Below are positions 9,142 to 18,339 of a stretch of DNA of 44,750 nt, in pieces. The notes under the pieces were generated by a model, which was given only the letters and a program-made list of their open reading frames with translations, did no database searches and was not told the origin of the DNA. The translations under genes were made by a program, and so were the position numbers. Numbering within the stretch: position 1 is the first letter of the stretch; each line of letters begins with the position of its first letter. Source of the stretch: Cyclobacteriaceae bacterium (lineage in GTDB: Bacteria; Bacteroidota; Bacteroidia; Cytophagales; Cyclobacteriaceae); assembly GCA_015488485.1 (NCBI GenBank), contig WFNR01000043.1:1-44750 (forward strand), read 5' to 3'.

Positions 9142-10305
9142 TTAAGCTGCTTTTCTTACATTTTTAACTTCACCACTCAGGGTATTCCACTCTCTATCCA
9201 CTTCACCGCGGCTTACGCTGAGGATGATGCCCAGCGAGATGCCGGTAAACAACAGTGAGGTACCCCCCATACTCAAAAACGGCAGGGGCAACCCGGTAAT
9301 CGGCCCCAGGCCTACCACTACTCCCATATTGATCATCGCCTGCAGCACCAGCGCAAACGACAGGCCGGCCGACAGCAAACCGCCAAAGGCGCGCTCACTG
9401 CTGGCCACCGTTTTCATACCACGGTACAACAAGGCCAGATAGAGGAAGAGTACAAACACTCCGCCTACCAGACCGTATTCTTCAATAATGATGGCGTAGA
9501 CAAAATCCGAATAGGGATGCGGCAGGAAATTGCGCTGGTCGCTACGCCCCGGCCCTTTACCGAACAGCCCGCCTCCGGCAATAGCTATGCGGGCCTGCTC
9601 AGCCTGGAACGGCAGCTCTTGCTCATTGAAGAAAGCCGTAATCCTTGACTTGGCCGTAGAAGCCCTTTGCCCTACCGACAAGGCAATGGCGCCTGCTACC
9701 ACCCCTACTGCCACCAGCATAACCAGGTAGCGTACCGGCACCCGGCCGATAAACATGAGCAGCATGGCCGTAGCAAATAATAAGACTGCCGTAGAGAGGT
9801 CGGCCATGGCAATCAGCCCGCAGATAACTCCGCTCCATAGCACCATGGGTATCACCACTTCCTTGAAATCTTCGATATTCTGCTGCCGCTTAGCCAGCAT
9901 ACTAGCCATGGCGGCAATTAGCGACAGCTTGGCCAGATCGGAAGGCTGAAATACCTGGTCGATGATGGGTATGGTAATCCAGCGCGAAGCATCATTGAGG
10001 TTAACCCCGGCTTTCCAGGCATAGAGCAGCAGCGGCACCGACAGCCACAGGCCGATTTTCGACAGGCGCGAATAATAGCGATAATCTATTTTGTGCGCTA
10101 CCCACATGGCTCCCAGGCTCAAGGCAACCAGCGACATGTGCTTAAACAGGTAATGCTCGGTGCTTTCCATGTTGCGGTAAGCCAAGGCCCCGGTAGCGCT
10201 ATACACCACCAGGATGCTGATAATAGCCAGGCACAATACAATCATCCAGATCACCTGGTCGCCTTTGATATGGCGGTCGGTCCATTCTTTAATTCTGGCA
10301 GTCAT
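9142..10305 (-). CDS. ftsW: SEDS peptidoglycan polymerase FtsW
   Basis: Polytopic inner-membrane glycosyltransferase of the SEDS family that polymerises lipid II at the septum together with its partner class B PBP. 387 residues with about ten hydrophobic segments. Family features include LVVYSATGALAY after the first helix, FQPSDLAKLSLIAAMASMLAKRQ, the loop FGKGPGRSDQRNFLPHPYSDFVYAIIIEEYG, and TGLPLPFLSMGGTSLL near the end. The ATG at 10305 overlaps the murD end by 17 bases. FtsW rather than RodA is supported by the dcw location and the cognate ftsI in the same operon. Confidence 0.95.
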   Translation of the reverse strand: MTARIKEWTDRHIKGDQVIWMIVLCLAIISILVVYSATGALAYRNMESTEHYLFKHMSLVALSLGAMWVAHKIDYRYYSRLSKIGLWLSVPLLLYAWKAGVNLNDASRWITIPIIDQVFQPSDLAKLSLIAAMASMLAKRQQNIEDFKEVVIPMVLWSGVICGLIAMADLSTAVLLFATAMLLMFIGRVPVRYLVMLVAVGVVAGAIALSVGQRASTAKSRITAFFNEQELPFQAEQARIAIAGGGLFGKGPGRSDQRNFLPHPYSDFVYAIIIEEYGLVGGVFVLFLYLALLYRGMKTVASSERAFGGLLSAGLSFALVLQAMINMGVVVGLGPITGLPLPFLSMGGTSLLFTGISLGIILSVSRGEVDREWNTLSGEVKNVRKAA

Positions 10306-11650
10306 CGATTCGTTGTTTTAGTTTTAATACAGCTTCCTTAAACATAGCCCCGCGCTGGGCGTAGTTATCGAATAGGTCGAAACTGGCGCAGGCCGGTGAC
10401 AACAACACCACATCGCGGTTGTCGGCATATTGCCAGGCCAGGGCAGCCGCCTCTTCCACATCGGTGGTCTCACTTATCTGCGGCACCATATCACCAAAAA
10501 ATTCCTTCAGTTTGCTGTTGTCGGCACCCAGACATACCAGCGCTTTCACGCGCTTGGCCACCAACCCGGCTATCTGGCGGTAGTCATTGCCTTTATCCTG
10601 CCCTCCGGCAATCCATACAATGGGCCGGTCGAAGCTGGTAAGTGCATAATAAACGGCTTCAACATTGGTAGCCTTGGAGTCGTTTACGAAATCCACTTTG
10701 CCTATGCTGGTGATATACTCCAGGCGGTCGGGATAGTTGCGGAAGGCCGGCAGGGCTTTTATGATTTGCTCTTCCTGCACACCCAGCAACAGCGCCACGG
10801 CTACAGCCGCCAGGGTATTCATCTTATTATGATCACCGGGCAGCGGCAGTACTTCGTTAGGGATGTGCGCAGCCACTCCCGGCAGGTTGAACACCAGCCC
10901 TTTTGTGTCTGCATAAGCCATGGCAGGGCTTTTGACAGAGAAATCAACCAGCTGTACATCACGGCTATAAGTGGCCAGGCGACTGGCAATGGCATCGTCA
11001 TCGGCATTGTAAACCAGAGTATCTCCTGACCCCATATTGCGCAGCAGATTGAACTTGGCAGCGGCATAGCGCTCGAAACTTCCGCCATAGCGATCCAGGT
11101 GGTCGGGGGTGATGTTGAGCAGCACCGCGATGGCGGGGCGGAAGTGTACGATGTCTTCCAGTTGATAGCTGCTGAGCTCGGTCACGAATATTTCAGCCTC
11201 TTTTTCCTGCCATACAGCCCGCGCCAGGCTGTGCCCTACGTTGCCGGCCAGCACTGCTTTCCTGCCGGCTTTTTTGAGCAGGTGATGGGTAAGCAAAGTG
11301 GTGGTGGTCTTGCCGTTGCTGCCGGTGATACCGATTATTGGCCGCTTGGTATGGCGGGCGGCAAATTCTACCTCACCAATTACTTCGATACCCTGTTGGG
11401 TAGCTTCCTGCAACAAGGGCATCTGCGGGCTTATACCCGGACTCTTGACAATGCAACCGGCTGCCAGCACCTTTTCACGGGTATGGCCGCCCTCTTCGTA
11501 GGCAATGCCCTGCTCCTCCAGCTCTTTCTTATATGCCGGCTTTATGGCAGCCCCTTCCGACACCCATACCTCATAACACAGGCTGTGCGCCAGCAAGGCG
11601 GCACCGGTACCGCTTTCGCCACTTCCCAATATGGTAATCTTTTGCTTCAC
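10289..11650 (-). CDS. murD: UDP-MurNAc-L-alanine--D-glutamate ligase MurD
   Basis: Cytoplasmic ligase adding D-glutamate to UDP-MurNAc-L-Ala. Seen: N-terminal ITILGSGESGTGAALLA, ATP loop GITGSNGKTTTTLLTHHLL, TELSSYQLEDI, LNITPDHLDRYG, and VNDSKATNVEAVYYAL, which is typical of MurD. The frame stays open far upstream (to 11989), but that extension lies inside mraY and has no homology. The GTG at 11650 shares one base with the mraY TAG stop (TAGTG) and begins exactly at the conserved N-terminal sheet ([11 protein letters not shown]), giving 453 residues. Confidence 0.96.
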   Translation of the reverse strand: MKQKITILGSGESGTGAALLAHSLCYEVWVSEGAAIKPAYKKELEEQGIAYEEGGHTREKVLAAGCIVKSPGISPQMPLLQEATQQGIEVIGEVEFAARHTKRPIIGITGSNGKTTTTLLTHHLLKKAGRKAVLAGNVGHSLARAVWQEKEAEIFVTELSSYQLEDIVHFRPAIAVLLNITPDHLDRYGGSFERYAAAKFNLLRNMGSGDTLVYNADDDAIASRLATYSRDVQLVDFSVKSPAMAYADTKGLVFNLPGVAAHIPNEVLPLPGDHNKMNTLAAVAVALLLGVQEEQIIKALPAFRNYPDRLEYITSIGKVDFVNDSKATNVEAVYYALTSFDRPIVWIAGGQDKGNDYRQIAGLVAKRVKALVCLGADNSKLKEFFGDMVPQISETTDVEEAAALAWQYADNRDVVLLSPACASFDLFDNYAQRGAMFKEAVLKLKQRIDDCQN

Positions 11651-12861
11651 TATCTTATCTTCAGGGTTGCCAGGGTAAGGATGGCCAGCAAAATGCCGAC
11701 AATCCAAAACCGCGTTACTATCTTGGGTTCGGGAATACCTTTTTTCTGGTAATGATGATGCAGAGGCGACATCAGAAAAATCCTGCGGCCTTCGCCATAG
11801 CGTTTTTTGGTGTATTTGAACCAGGCTACCTGCATGATTACCGACAAGTTTTCTACCAGGAAAATACCGCACAGCAGCGGAATCAATAACTCTTTGCGCA
11901 CCACCAGGGCCAACACGGCAATGATACCGCCCAGCGACAGGCTGCCGGTATCGCCCATAAACACCTGGGCCGGATAGGAGTTGTACCATAAGAAACCGAC
12001 ACTGGCACCTACCAGGGCCGTACTGAATACCAGCAGCTCACCTGTGTTGGGTATATACATGATATTCAGATAGCGGGTAAAGTCCACCCGCCCCGATACA
12101 TAGGCCAGAATACCCAGGGTGAGGGCTATAATGGCCGTAGTGCCGGCAGCCAGGCCGTCTATGCCATCGGTAATGTTGGCGCCATTCGATACGGCCGTGA
12201 TAATAAAAATGACCACCAGCACATAAATCACCCAGGTATATTTGTCATCGAAAGGGTTGAGTACGGCATAGTCCGCTTCATTGTCTTTTACAAAAGGAAT
12301 AGTGGTTTTTGTTGATTTTACATCGTGGTAAGGCGGATGGTCATCTTCTAGTATCTCCTGGGCGGTGCTGTCGCGGTCAAATTCACGCACCACCACTTTA
12401 TCGCTGAAATAAAGCGTACATCCGACAATCAGCCCCAACCCTACCTGGCCGATTATCTTAAAGCGGCCGCGCAGCCCTTCCTTATTCTTTTTAAATACCT
12501 TAATATAGTCATCGGCAAAGCCGATAAGCCCCATCCACACGGTAGAGATAAGCAGCAACTGCACATAAATATTATCCAGGCGGGCAAAGAGCAAGGTCGG
12601 CACGACAATTCCCAGGATGATCATGATGCCGCCCATGGTAGGAGTGCCGGCTTTCTCCTGCTGGCCTTGCAAACCCAATTCCCTGATTTGCTCACCTACT
12701 TGCCTACGCTGCAACAGCCTGATGATGCTTTTGCCAAAAGCAATGGTGATAAGCAAGGAGATAACAGCCGCCATACCCGCTCTGAAAGAGATATACTGGA
12801 ACAGCCCGGCCCCTGCCAGGTCATACTTTTCGTCCAGATAGTTGAATATGTGGTACAGCAT
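11650..12861 (-). CDS. mraY: Phospho-MurNAc-pentapeptide transferase MraY
   Basis: Integral membrane enzyme that transfers phospho-MurNAc-pentapeptide to undecaprenyl phosphate, forming lipid I. Seen: [10 protein letters not shown], the catalytic [43 protein letters not shown], and the HHH motif [12 protein letters not shown] near the C-terminus. At 403 residues it exceeds the usual ~360. The extra length is a hydrophilic loop of about 50 residues (around 150-205, rich in D/E/K) between membrane segments, which I recall as common in Bacteroidota MraY. Only one base separates the start from the murE stop. Confidence 0.97.
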   Translation of the reverse strand: MLYHIFNYLDEKYDLAGAGLFQYISFRAGMAAVISLLITIAFGKSIIRLLQRRQVGEQIRELGLQGQQEKAGTPTMGGIMIILGIVVPTLLFARLDNIYVQLLLISTVWMGLIGFADDYIKVFKKNKEGLRGRFKIIGQVGLGLIVGCTLYFSDKVVVREFDRDSTAQEILEDDHPPYHDVKSTKTTIPFVKDNEADYAVLNPFDDKYTWVIYVLVVIFIITAVSNGANITDGIDGLAAGTTAIIALTLGILAYVSGRVDFTRYLNIMYIPNTGELLVFSTALVGASVGFLWYNSYPAQVFMGDTGSLSLGGIIAVLALVVRKELLIPLLCGIFLVENLSVIMQVAWFKYTKKRYGEGRRIFLMSPLHHHYQKKGIPEPKIVTRFWIVGILLAILTLATLKIR

Positions 12862-12862
12862 C

Positions 12863-14326
12863 TCAGTTATGGGTGGTGGTTAACATTTGGCTCAGCACTT
12901 TACGGTCGTCAAAAGGCAGACGCTCACCGTTTATCTCCTGGTAAGTTTCATGGCCTTTGCCGGCTACCAGGATGATATCCTTTTCATGTGCCAGCATACA
13001 GGCGGTTTTGATGGCCTCGGCCCTATCGGTAATACGCAACACCTTGCGCTTGTGGGCAGCACTCACGCCAGCTATCATCTCATCAATAATCTGTTCCGGG
13101 TCTTCGCTGCGCGGGTTGTCGGAGGTGAAAATCACCTTGTCGCTGTGCTTGCAGGCGATCCCGGCCATCAAGGGTCTTTTTTCTTTGTAGCGGTCGCCTC
13201 CACAGCCTACTACGGTAATCAACTGTTCATTGCCGGTACGAAACTGGCCGATGGTTTGCAGTACACTCTGCAAGGCATCGGGGGTATGGGCATAGTCCAC
13301 CAGGGCGATTACACCTTGTTCGTTGGGTACCTGCTCAAGGCGGCCGGGTGCAGCCTCCAGCCCCGACATCAGGGTAAGGGCGCTGTCTTCGTCCATACCC
13401 AGCAGCACTGCCGTACCATATACTGCCAGAAGGTTGTAGGCATTAAAGACCCCAAATAGCCGAAACCACACCTGGCGGCCATCTATATCGAGTTCCAGTC
13501 CTTCCAGGCCATTGGATATAATACGGGCCCGAAAAGCAGCCGGTGAACGCAGGGCATAATGGTATTTTTTTGCCGGGCAATTTTGCAGCATAATTCGGCC
13601 CCGCTTGTCATCGATATTTACCAGTGCAAAAGCATCCTTATTCAGTCCGTCAAACAGTTTTTTCTTGGCTTTGATATAGGCCTCGAAGTTGCCGTGGTAG
13701 TCGAGGTGGTCGTGCGACAGATTGGTAAAGACCGCCCCGGCATATTGCAGGCCGGCCGTGCGCGCCTGCTGCAGGGCATGTGAGCTAACCTCCATGAAGC
13801 AATACTCACATTTATCAGCCACCATATCGGCCAGCAAGCTGTTGAGCTGCAGCGCATCGGGGGTGGTGTGGGTGGCTGGCAGGGTACGCCCGCCTATCTT
13901 GTTGCCAGTGGTGGCCAGCAGGCCGCAGCGATGCCCGTCTGCCGTGAAGAGGTTATACAGCAGGGTGGCCACCGTGGTTTTGCCGTTGGTACCGGTAATA
14001 CCCACCAGCTTGAGTTTGGTAGAAGGGCTGTCGTAGAAATTATGGGCCATGATACCCAGGGCGCGGGCGCTGTCAGAGGTTTCGATGTAGGTGATGCCCT
14101 CCTGGCGCTGCTCCGGCATTTTCTCACCCACCACTGCTACGGCCCCCTTGGCAACAGCCTGATCAATGAACTGATGGCCATCAACCTGCGTGCCGGGCAC
14201 GGCTACAAATACATAGCCGGGTTTTACCTGCCGCGAATCAAAGGCCAACCCCGCTACCGGAATATCGGTACTGCCGGCCACCGCCTGCAGCGACACACCA
14301 TACAATATGTTGTTCAGCGGCTTCAT
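12863..14326 (-). CDS. murE: MurE ligase, predicted meso-diaminopimelate type
   Basis: Adds the third residue to UDP-MurNAc-L-Ala-D-Glu in the cytoplasm. Seen: [20 protein letters not shown] in the uridine-binding domain, ATP loop [40 protein letters not shown], and [11 protein letters not shown]. The DNPR sequence is the established signature for meso-diaminopimelate, so DAP-type peptidoglycan is predicted. The ATG at 14326 shares one base with the ftsI TGA stop (TGATG), giving 487 residues. A TTG one codon upstream is possible but less likely. Confidence 0.97.
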   Translation of the reverse strand: MKPLNNILYGVSLQAVAGSTDIPVAGLAFDSRQVKPGYVFVAVPGTQVDGHQFIDQAVAKGAVAVVGEKMPEQRQEGITYIETSDSARALGIMAHNFYDSPSTKLKLVGITGTNGKTTVATLLYNLFTADGHRCGLLATTGNKIGGRTLPATHTTPDALQLNSLLADMVADKCEYCFMEVSSHALQQARTAGLQYAGAVFTNLSHDHLDYHGNFEAYIKAKKKLFDGLNKDAFALVNIDDKRGRIMLQNCPAKKYHYALRSPAAFRARIISNGLEGLELDIDGRQVWFRLFGVFNAYNLLAVYGTAVLLGMDEDSALTLMSGLEAAPGRLEQVPNEQGVIALVDYAHTPDALQSVLQTIGQFRTGNEQLITVVGCGGDRYKEKRPLMAGIACKHSDKVIFTSDNPRSEDPEQIIDEMIAGVSAAHKRKVLRITDRAEAIKTACMLAHEKDIILVAGKGHETYQEINGERLPFDDRKVLSQMLTTTHN

Positions 14327-16416
14327 CAACCCAGTTCTATTTTTATAACCTGACCTTTACGCACCTTGCGGCCCGGCATAACCGATTGCTTTTTCACCCG
14401 TCCGGCACCTGTAGCCTGCACGCGGTAGCCACAGCTCTCCAGCAGGTAAAGGGCATCGCGCAGAGTCATGCCCGTTACATCCGGTGTGATGCCCTCACGC
14501 ACCGGAGCGGGCTTCCACTCCACGGCATTGTCCACCACACGGGTGCGTACCCAGTCGGCTGCGGCCGTAGCGTGGTTCGAGATGCCCAGTTCGTTGCAGA
14601 GCAGTTGTAAATCGGGCCGGTAGCCCGCCTTGATAACCGGAAATATGCCGAACTCAGGCTCGTAGTCATCAGCCAGCGCCTGGTGCATATCGATATTGCG
14701 GGCATATATTTTATCGGCAATTTCCTTGAATACCGGTGCTGCTACCGAACTGCCATATTGCCATACACCCTTTGGATTCTCTATCACCACAATACAACTG
14801 TACTGCGGGTTGTCGGCCGGGAAGTAACCTACAAAGGAGGTCATGTATTCCTTCTGATAGCGACCGTTTTTCAGGGTTACGGCCGTGCCCGTTTTGCCGG
14901 CAATTTTATACATGGCATCGTTGATATTGCTGGCCGTACCACGCTCCACCACCCCTGCCAGCAGCATTTGCAGTTTTTGCAGGGTAGCCTGTGAGCATAC
15001 CGATTGGTGCAAAACCTGCGGCTCATAGCTTCGTACCACCTTGTCGGCCTTGCGTATGCGCTCCACAATATAGGGTTTCATCATTACGCCATCGTTGGCA
15101 ATGGCATTGTAGAAGGTGAGGGTATGCAGAGGCGTAAGCTCCAGCCCGTAGCCGAAGGCCATCCACGGCAGGGTGATACCGCTCCATTCTTCCGGTGGTT
15201 TTACCCGCGGCACGCCCTCACCAACTATCTGAAAATTAAGAGGTTCTGTAAGTCCGGCTTGCTTGATGTGGTCGTAAAACACATGAGGCTGCGAACCGAA
15301 ATAGCGGTCGGCCAGGCGGGCCATGGCGATGTTGGAAGACACTTCAAAGGCCTGTTGTACGGTAATCTTGCCATAACCGCCCTTTTCATGATCGCGAATG
15401 GTGCTTTTATAAAAGGTGTAGGTGCCGTCTCCGGTGTCAATGGTGTCGGTAAGATGCAGGTCGGTCTCTTCCAGCAGGGCCAGCATGGTCATGAGCTTAA
15501 AAGTGGAGCCCGGCTCACGCAGCCCGTGGCTACCCACAGCATAATTGTAAGTCTCACCATAGCGACCGTTTTTCATGCGCCCCAGGTTCGACATGGCCTT
15601 GATGCGACCGGTTTTTACCTCCATCACTACGGCAGTGCCATAGTCGGCCCGGTGCCTGGTCAGCGCCTTAAGCAAGGCGGCCTCCACTACATCCTGCAGG
15701 TTGATATCAAGGGTGGTTTCCAGGTCATAGCCATCAACAGGACTCACTGCCGAAGCATCGGGCACCGGTTTCCAATTGCCCCCCAGGGTCTTCTGAAACA
15801 GGGCCTTGCCGGGCTTGCCGGCCAGCGCTTCGTTAAACGAGTATTCCAGGCCGGCCCCATTGTGATTTTCGTTGATAAAACCGATAGTACGTTGTGCCAG
15901 ATAGTTAAAAGGCCGGAAACGTTTATCGACCCGTTCAAACAACACTCCGCCTTTCATTCTGCCGTACCGGAACAAAGGCCATTGGGCCATCATCTTCTTT
16001 TCCTGATAGTTGATCAGTTTGCGGTTCAATAAAATATACCTACGCCCTTTGGCACGGGCATCCAGAATACGGTTTTTATAGGTACGTGCCGAAGCATCAC
16101 CATAAAAAGCAGCCAGTCTGGCCGCCAGGGAGTCGATATCATTTTGCAACATCTCATCGGTAGGGCGTGAAGGGTCAAAGGCCAGCCGGTAAAAAGGCAA
16201 GGAGGTAGCCAGCAGACTACCGTTGTCGGACAGGATATTGCCCCGGATAGCCGGCACCTCTCGATATTGCAGCCCTATCTGTGCAGCCAGGCTCTGCCAC
16301 TTGTCCCCTTCAACAAACTGAATGACCCCTATGCGGTAGATAATAGCCAGGGCAAACAGGAATACGGCCAAAAAGGACAAGCGGACACGCAGCAATATGG
16401 AACTCTTGATATTCAC
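14326..16416 (-). CDS. ftsI: Septal class B PBP (FtsI) with C-terminal PASTA domain
   Basis: Septum-specific transpeptidase that cross-links new peptidoglycan with FtsW. 696 residues. A membrane helix lies at about 10-30. The pedestal follows, then the transpeptidase domain with acylated Ser in STFK (304-307), SSN (360-362) and KTG (508-510). A single PASTA domain occupies the last ~50 residues (DVTGMTLRDALYLLESCGYRV...KVRKGQVIKIELG), giving a PBP2x/SpoVD-like layout. The start is GTG at 16416, sharing GTGA with the ftsL stop, which points to coupling. Confidence 0.96.
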   Translation of the reverse strand: MNIKSSILLRVRLSFLAVFLFALAIIYRIGVIQFVEGDKWQSLAAQIGLQYREVPAIRGNILSDNGSLLATSLPFYRLAFDPSRPTDEMLQNDIDSLAARLAAFYGDASARTYKNRILDARAKGRRYILLNRKLINYQEKKMMAQWPLFRYGRMKGGVLFERVDKRFRPFNYLAQRTIGFINENHNGAGLEYSFNEALAGKPGKALFQKTLGGNWKPVPDASAVSPVDGYDLETTLDINLQDVVEAALLKALTRHRADYGTAVVMEVKTGRIKAMSNLGRMKNGRYGETYNYAVGSHGLREPGSTFKLMTMLALLEETDLHLTDTIDTGDGTYTFYKSTIRDHEKGGYGKITVQQAFEVSSNIAMARLADRYFGSQPHVFYDHIKQAGLTEPLNFQIVGEGVPRVKPPEEWSGITLPWMAFGYGLELTPLHTLTFYNAIANDGVMMKPYIVERIRKADKVVRSYEPQVLHQSVCSQATLQKLQMLLAGVVERGTASNINDAMYKIAGKTGTAVTLKNGRYQKEYMTSFVGYFPADNPQYSCIVVIENPKGVWQYGSSVAAPVFKEIADKIYARNIDMHQALADDYEPEFGIFPVIKAGYRPDLQLLCNELGISNHATAAADWVRTRVVDNAVEWKPAPVREGITPDVTGMTLRDALYLLESCGYRVQATGAGRVKKQSVMPGRKVRKGQVIKIELG

Positions 16417-16775
16417 TTTTCGGCAATCACTATTTTCTTAGGTGGCACTTTACTTTCCTGTAATCCCCGGTCAGCTACCCGCCTGGCTACTTCCGATTGC
16501 AAGCGGGCGTACATATATTGCGATTTCAGGGTGGTGTATTCGGTGCGCAGATTTTCCACCTCAATCTGCAGCTTGTTGATCTCCCGGGTGGTTTTTTCTA
16601 CATAATGATTGTAACCGATGTAAATAATAAGCAAGAGCGTAACATAGGCCACGTGCGGTAGATAACGCACAGGCATGCCTTCTTCAAAAAAACGCCCCAT
16701 ACGCAGGCTGCGATCGAGCCTGGCAAAAAGGCTCTCCTTTTTCTGCGGTTTTAATTTAAATGTATTGCTAACCAT
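16413..16775 (-). CDS. ftsL: FtsL-like division protein
   Basis: Small bitopic protein in the ftsL position between rsmH and ftsI. 120 residues from the ATG at 16775: a basic cytoplasmic N-terminus, one membrane helix (about 40-58, VAYVTLLLIIYIGYN), then a periplasmic coiled coil (INKLQIEVENLRTEYTTLKSQ). FtsL in other bacteria forms a complex with FtsB and FtsQ and activates FtsWI. Primary sequence is not conserved across phyla, so the call rests on size, topology, coiled coil and context. A TTG at 16784 lies six bases after an AGGAG and is a reasonable alternative start. The ATG start overlaps rsmH by eight bases. Confidence 0.85.
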   Translation of the reverse strand: MVSNTFKLKPQKKESLFARLDRSLRMGRFFEEGMPVRYLPHVAYVTLLLIIYIGYNHYVEKTTREINKLQIEVENLRTEYTTLKSQYMYARLQSEVARRVADRGLQESKVPPKKIVIAEK

Positions 16776-17688
16776 GGTTGTCAATTTTTTCTCCTACTCT
16801 AAGTTTGGCGCTGCGGGCGCGGTTATTGCGGGCTATTTCGGCTGCCGAAGCGGTAAGCGGCTTGCGAAATACCGGCTTTAGCGGCCTGATCAGGTTGCCG
16901 TAAAAATCCTTTTCCGCTATTCCTTTGATATTTCCCGTATTGATAAAATGCTTTACCGGCCGGTCTTCGAGCGAATGATAGGTAAGCACCACCAGGCGCC
17001 CTCCGGGTGCCAGTATATCCGCGGCCTGTTGCAACATATCATGCAGGGCGCCCAACTCATCATTCACCTCTATACGTAAGGCCTGGAATACCTGTGCCAG
17101 ATAGCGGTTTTCACGTCCCGGACGGGCTAACCCGCTGACCAGGGCACGTAGCGCACCGGTAGTTTGCACAGGTCCGGCACTACGGGCCGATACGATAGTA
17201 CGTGCCAGGGTGCGGGCATTTTTTATTTCGCCATAGGCGCTGAAGATATGCACCAGGTCTTTCTCTTTGTAAGTGTTAAGCACCTGAGCGGCCGTAACGG
17301 ACAGGCCCGTGTCCATGCGCATATCCAGCGGGGCATCGAAACGAATGGAAAAACCGCGCTGCGGAGCATCTATCTGATGCGAAGAAATTCCCAGATCGGC
17401 CAGAATGCCATCCACCCGGGTTACATTGTACATCCGCAGGTATTTGGCAAAATAGCGGAAGTTGGCCTGGATGAAAGTAAAATTATTGGCTTTGAGGGCA
17501 GCCGCCTGGGATTTGGCATCGGCATCCTGATCGAAGGCAAACAGCCGGCCACCGGCAAGCTGTGCCAGGATAGCTTCGCTGTGCCCACCCCCGCCAAAAG
17601 TAAGGTCCACATAGGTGCCGGCAGGATTTATTTGAATAGCCTCCACACTTTCACGGAGCATTACCGGTTGATGATACTCCTTCGACAT
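16768..17688 (-). CDS. rsmH: 16S rRNA (cytosine1402-N4)-methyltransferase RsmH (MraW)
   Basis: SAM-dependent enzyme that N4-methylates C1402 in the ribosomal P site. Seen: YHQPVMLRESVEAI at the N-terminus, SAM motif VDLTFGGGGHSEAIL, GILADLGISSHQID, RGFSIRFDAPLDMRMD, and LTYHSLEDRPVKHF. 306 residues from the ATG at 17688, four bases after the mraZ stop. ATGs at 17700 and 17703 would overlap mraZ and add a short non-conserved leader. Position directly after mraZ is canonical. Confidence 0.96.
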   Translation of the reverse strand: MSKEYHQPVMLRESVEAIQINPAGTYVDLTFGGGGHSEAILAQLAGGRLFAFDQDADAKSQAAALKANNFTFIQANFRYFAKYLRMYNVTRVDGILADLGISSHQIDAPQRGFSIRFDAPLDMRMDTGLSVTAAQVLNTYKEKDLVHIFSAYGEIKNARTLARTIVSARSAGPVQTTGALRALVSGLARPGRENRYLAQVFQALRIEVNDELGALHDMLQQAADILAPGGRLVVLTYHSLEDRPVKHFINTGNIKGIAEKDFYGNLIRPLKPVFRKPLTASAAEIARNNRARSAKLRVGEKIDNHG

Positions 17689-17692
17689 GGCT

Positions 17693-18142
17693 TTAGTCAT
17701 CATCGGTCAGATATTTCTCGGCTAGTTCCGACAACTCCTGCGGGTCCTTGATCAGGTACTCTTCATACACCTCCGGATTCCAGATTTCAATCCGGTTGCC
17801 CATACCTACCACGACCACCTCTTTATTGAGCCTGGCATACTGGATCATCGGCTTGGGGATAAGCAAACGCCCGGCACTGTCCAGCTCAACGGTAGTACTG
17901 CCGCGGAAGAAGTTGCGCTGCAGCTTGCGATACTCTGCATTGAACTCGTTTAACCCGGCAATCCTGGCATAAATCTTCTGATACTCAACCAGGGGATACA
18001 ACTCAAGGCAAGGCTCGAAGCCTTCACGCATAAAAAGCTCGTGTGCCGAGTCTTGCGGCAAATGAGCCTTCATGCGGGCCGGCAGTACCATGCGGCCCTT
18101 GGCATCCAGCTTGGCGCTATACTCGCTCGTGAAAAAAGCCAT
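17693..18142 (-). CDS. mraZ: Transcriptional regulator MraZ
   Basis: DNA-binding regulator of its own dcw operon, forming ring-shaped oligomers in characterised species. 149 residues with two SpoVT-AbrB-type halves, each carrying the signature: KLDAKGRMVLPARM (about 11-24) and ELDSAGRLLIPKPM (about 86-99). First gene of the cluster. Two perfect GTGGG boxes and one GTGGT at 10-bp spacing lie 60-90 bases upstream of its start, matching the MraZ operator pattern known from E. coli (TGGG repeats with 10-bp period). Confidence 0.96.
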   Translation of the reverse strand: MAFFTSEYSAKLDAKGRMVLPARMKAHLPQDSAHELFMREGFEPCLELYPLVEYQKIYARIAGLNEFNAEYRKLQRNFFRGSTTVELDSAGRLLIPKPMIQYARLNKEVVVVGMGNRIEIWNPEVYEEYLIKDPQELSELAEKYLTDDD

Positions 18143-18171
18143 GATTTCCCCTTAAAAGCTTTGTTAATGGA

Positions 18172-18201
18172 CAAACTTATGAAATATTATGACAATTTCA
18201 A
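18172..18201 (-). promoter_or_regulatory. dcw operon promoter (Bacteroidota consensus)
   Basis: On the minus strand TTG (18199-18201) is followed by 19 bases and TAAGTTTG (18172-18179), a full match to the Bacteroidota TTG/TAnnTTTG consensus. Transcription would begin about 20-25 bases before the mraZ ATG. Confidence 0.75.
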
Positions 18202-18230
18202 CCACTTTCACCCACTTTTTCCCACTTTTT
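18201..18230 (-). promoter_or_regulatory. MraZ operator: three 10-bp direct repeats
   Basis: Read on the minus strand the decamers are AAAAAGTGGG, AAAAAGTGGG and TGAAAGTGGT. The repeat nearest the gene overlaps the -33 TTG of the mraZ promoter. Sequence and spacing match MraZ boxes described in other bacteria; binding here is inferred. Confidence 0.75.
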
Positions 18231-18316
18231 TACATTTTTTTTCACAAAAAGGGCGCAAACGGGTCAATTTCAGCCATTGATATGGCTAAAAAACTACACG
18301 AAAGCTATGTTTTGAG

Positions 18317-18331
18317 GTGGGTAAAAGTGGG
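18317..18331 (+). promoter_or_regulatory. Second, oppositely oriented pair of MraZ-like boxes
   Basis: GTGGG at 18317-18321 and 18327-18331, again at exact 10-bp spacing but on the plus strand. The pair lies about 90 bp from the main operator, just after the stop of the polyprenyl synthase gene. It may be a secondary MraZ site. Confidence 0.45.
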
Positions 18332-18339
18332 AGGGCCTG

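Noticed and set aside
11651..11989. N-terminal extension of murD into mraY
   Set aside because: The added ~113 residues lie in another frame of mraY and have no homology; the GTG at 11650 fits the conserved N-terminus exactly.
15004..16032. Long open frame (342 codons) on the plus strand opposite ftsI
   Set aside because: It mirrors a high-confidence conserved gene on the other strand, has no recognisable motif, and its composition follows the codon bias of ftsI.
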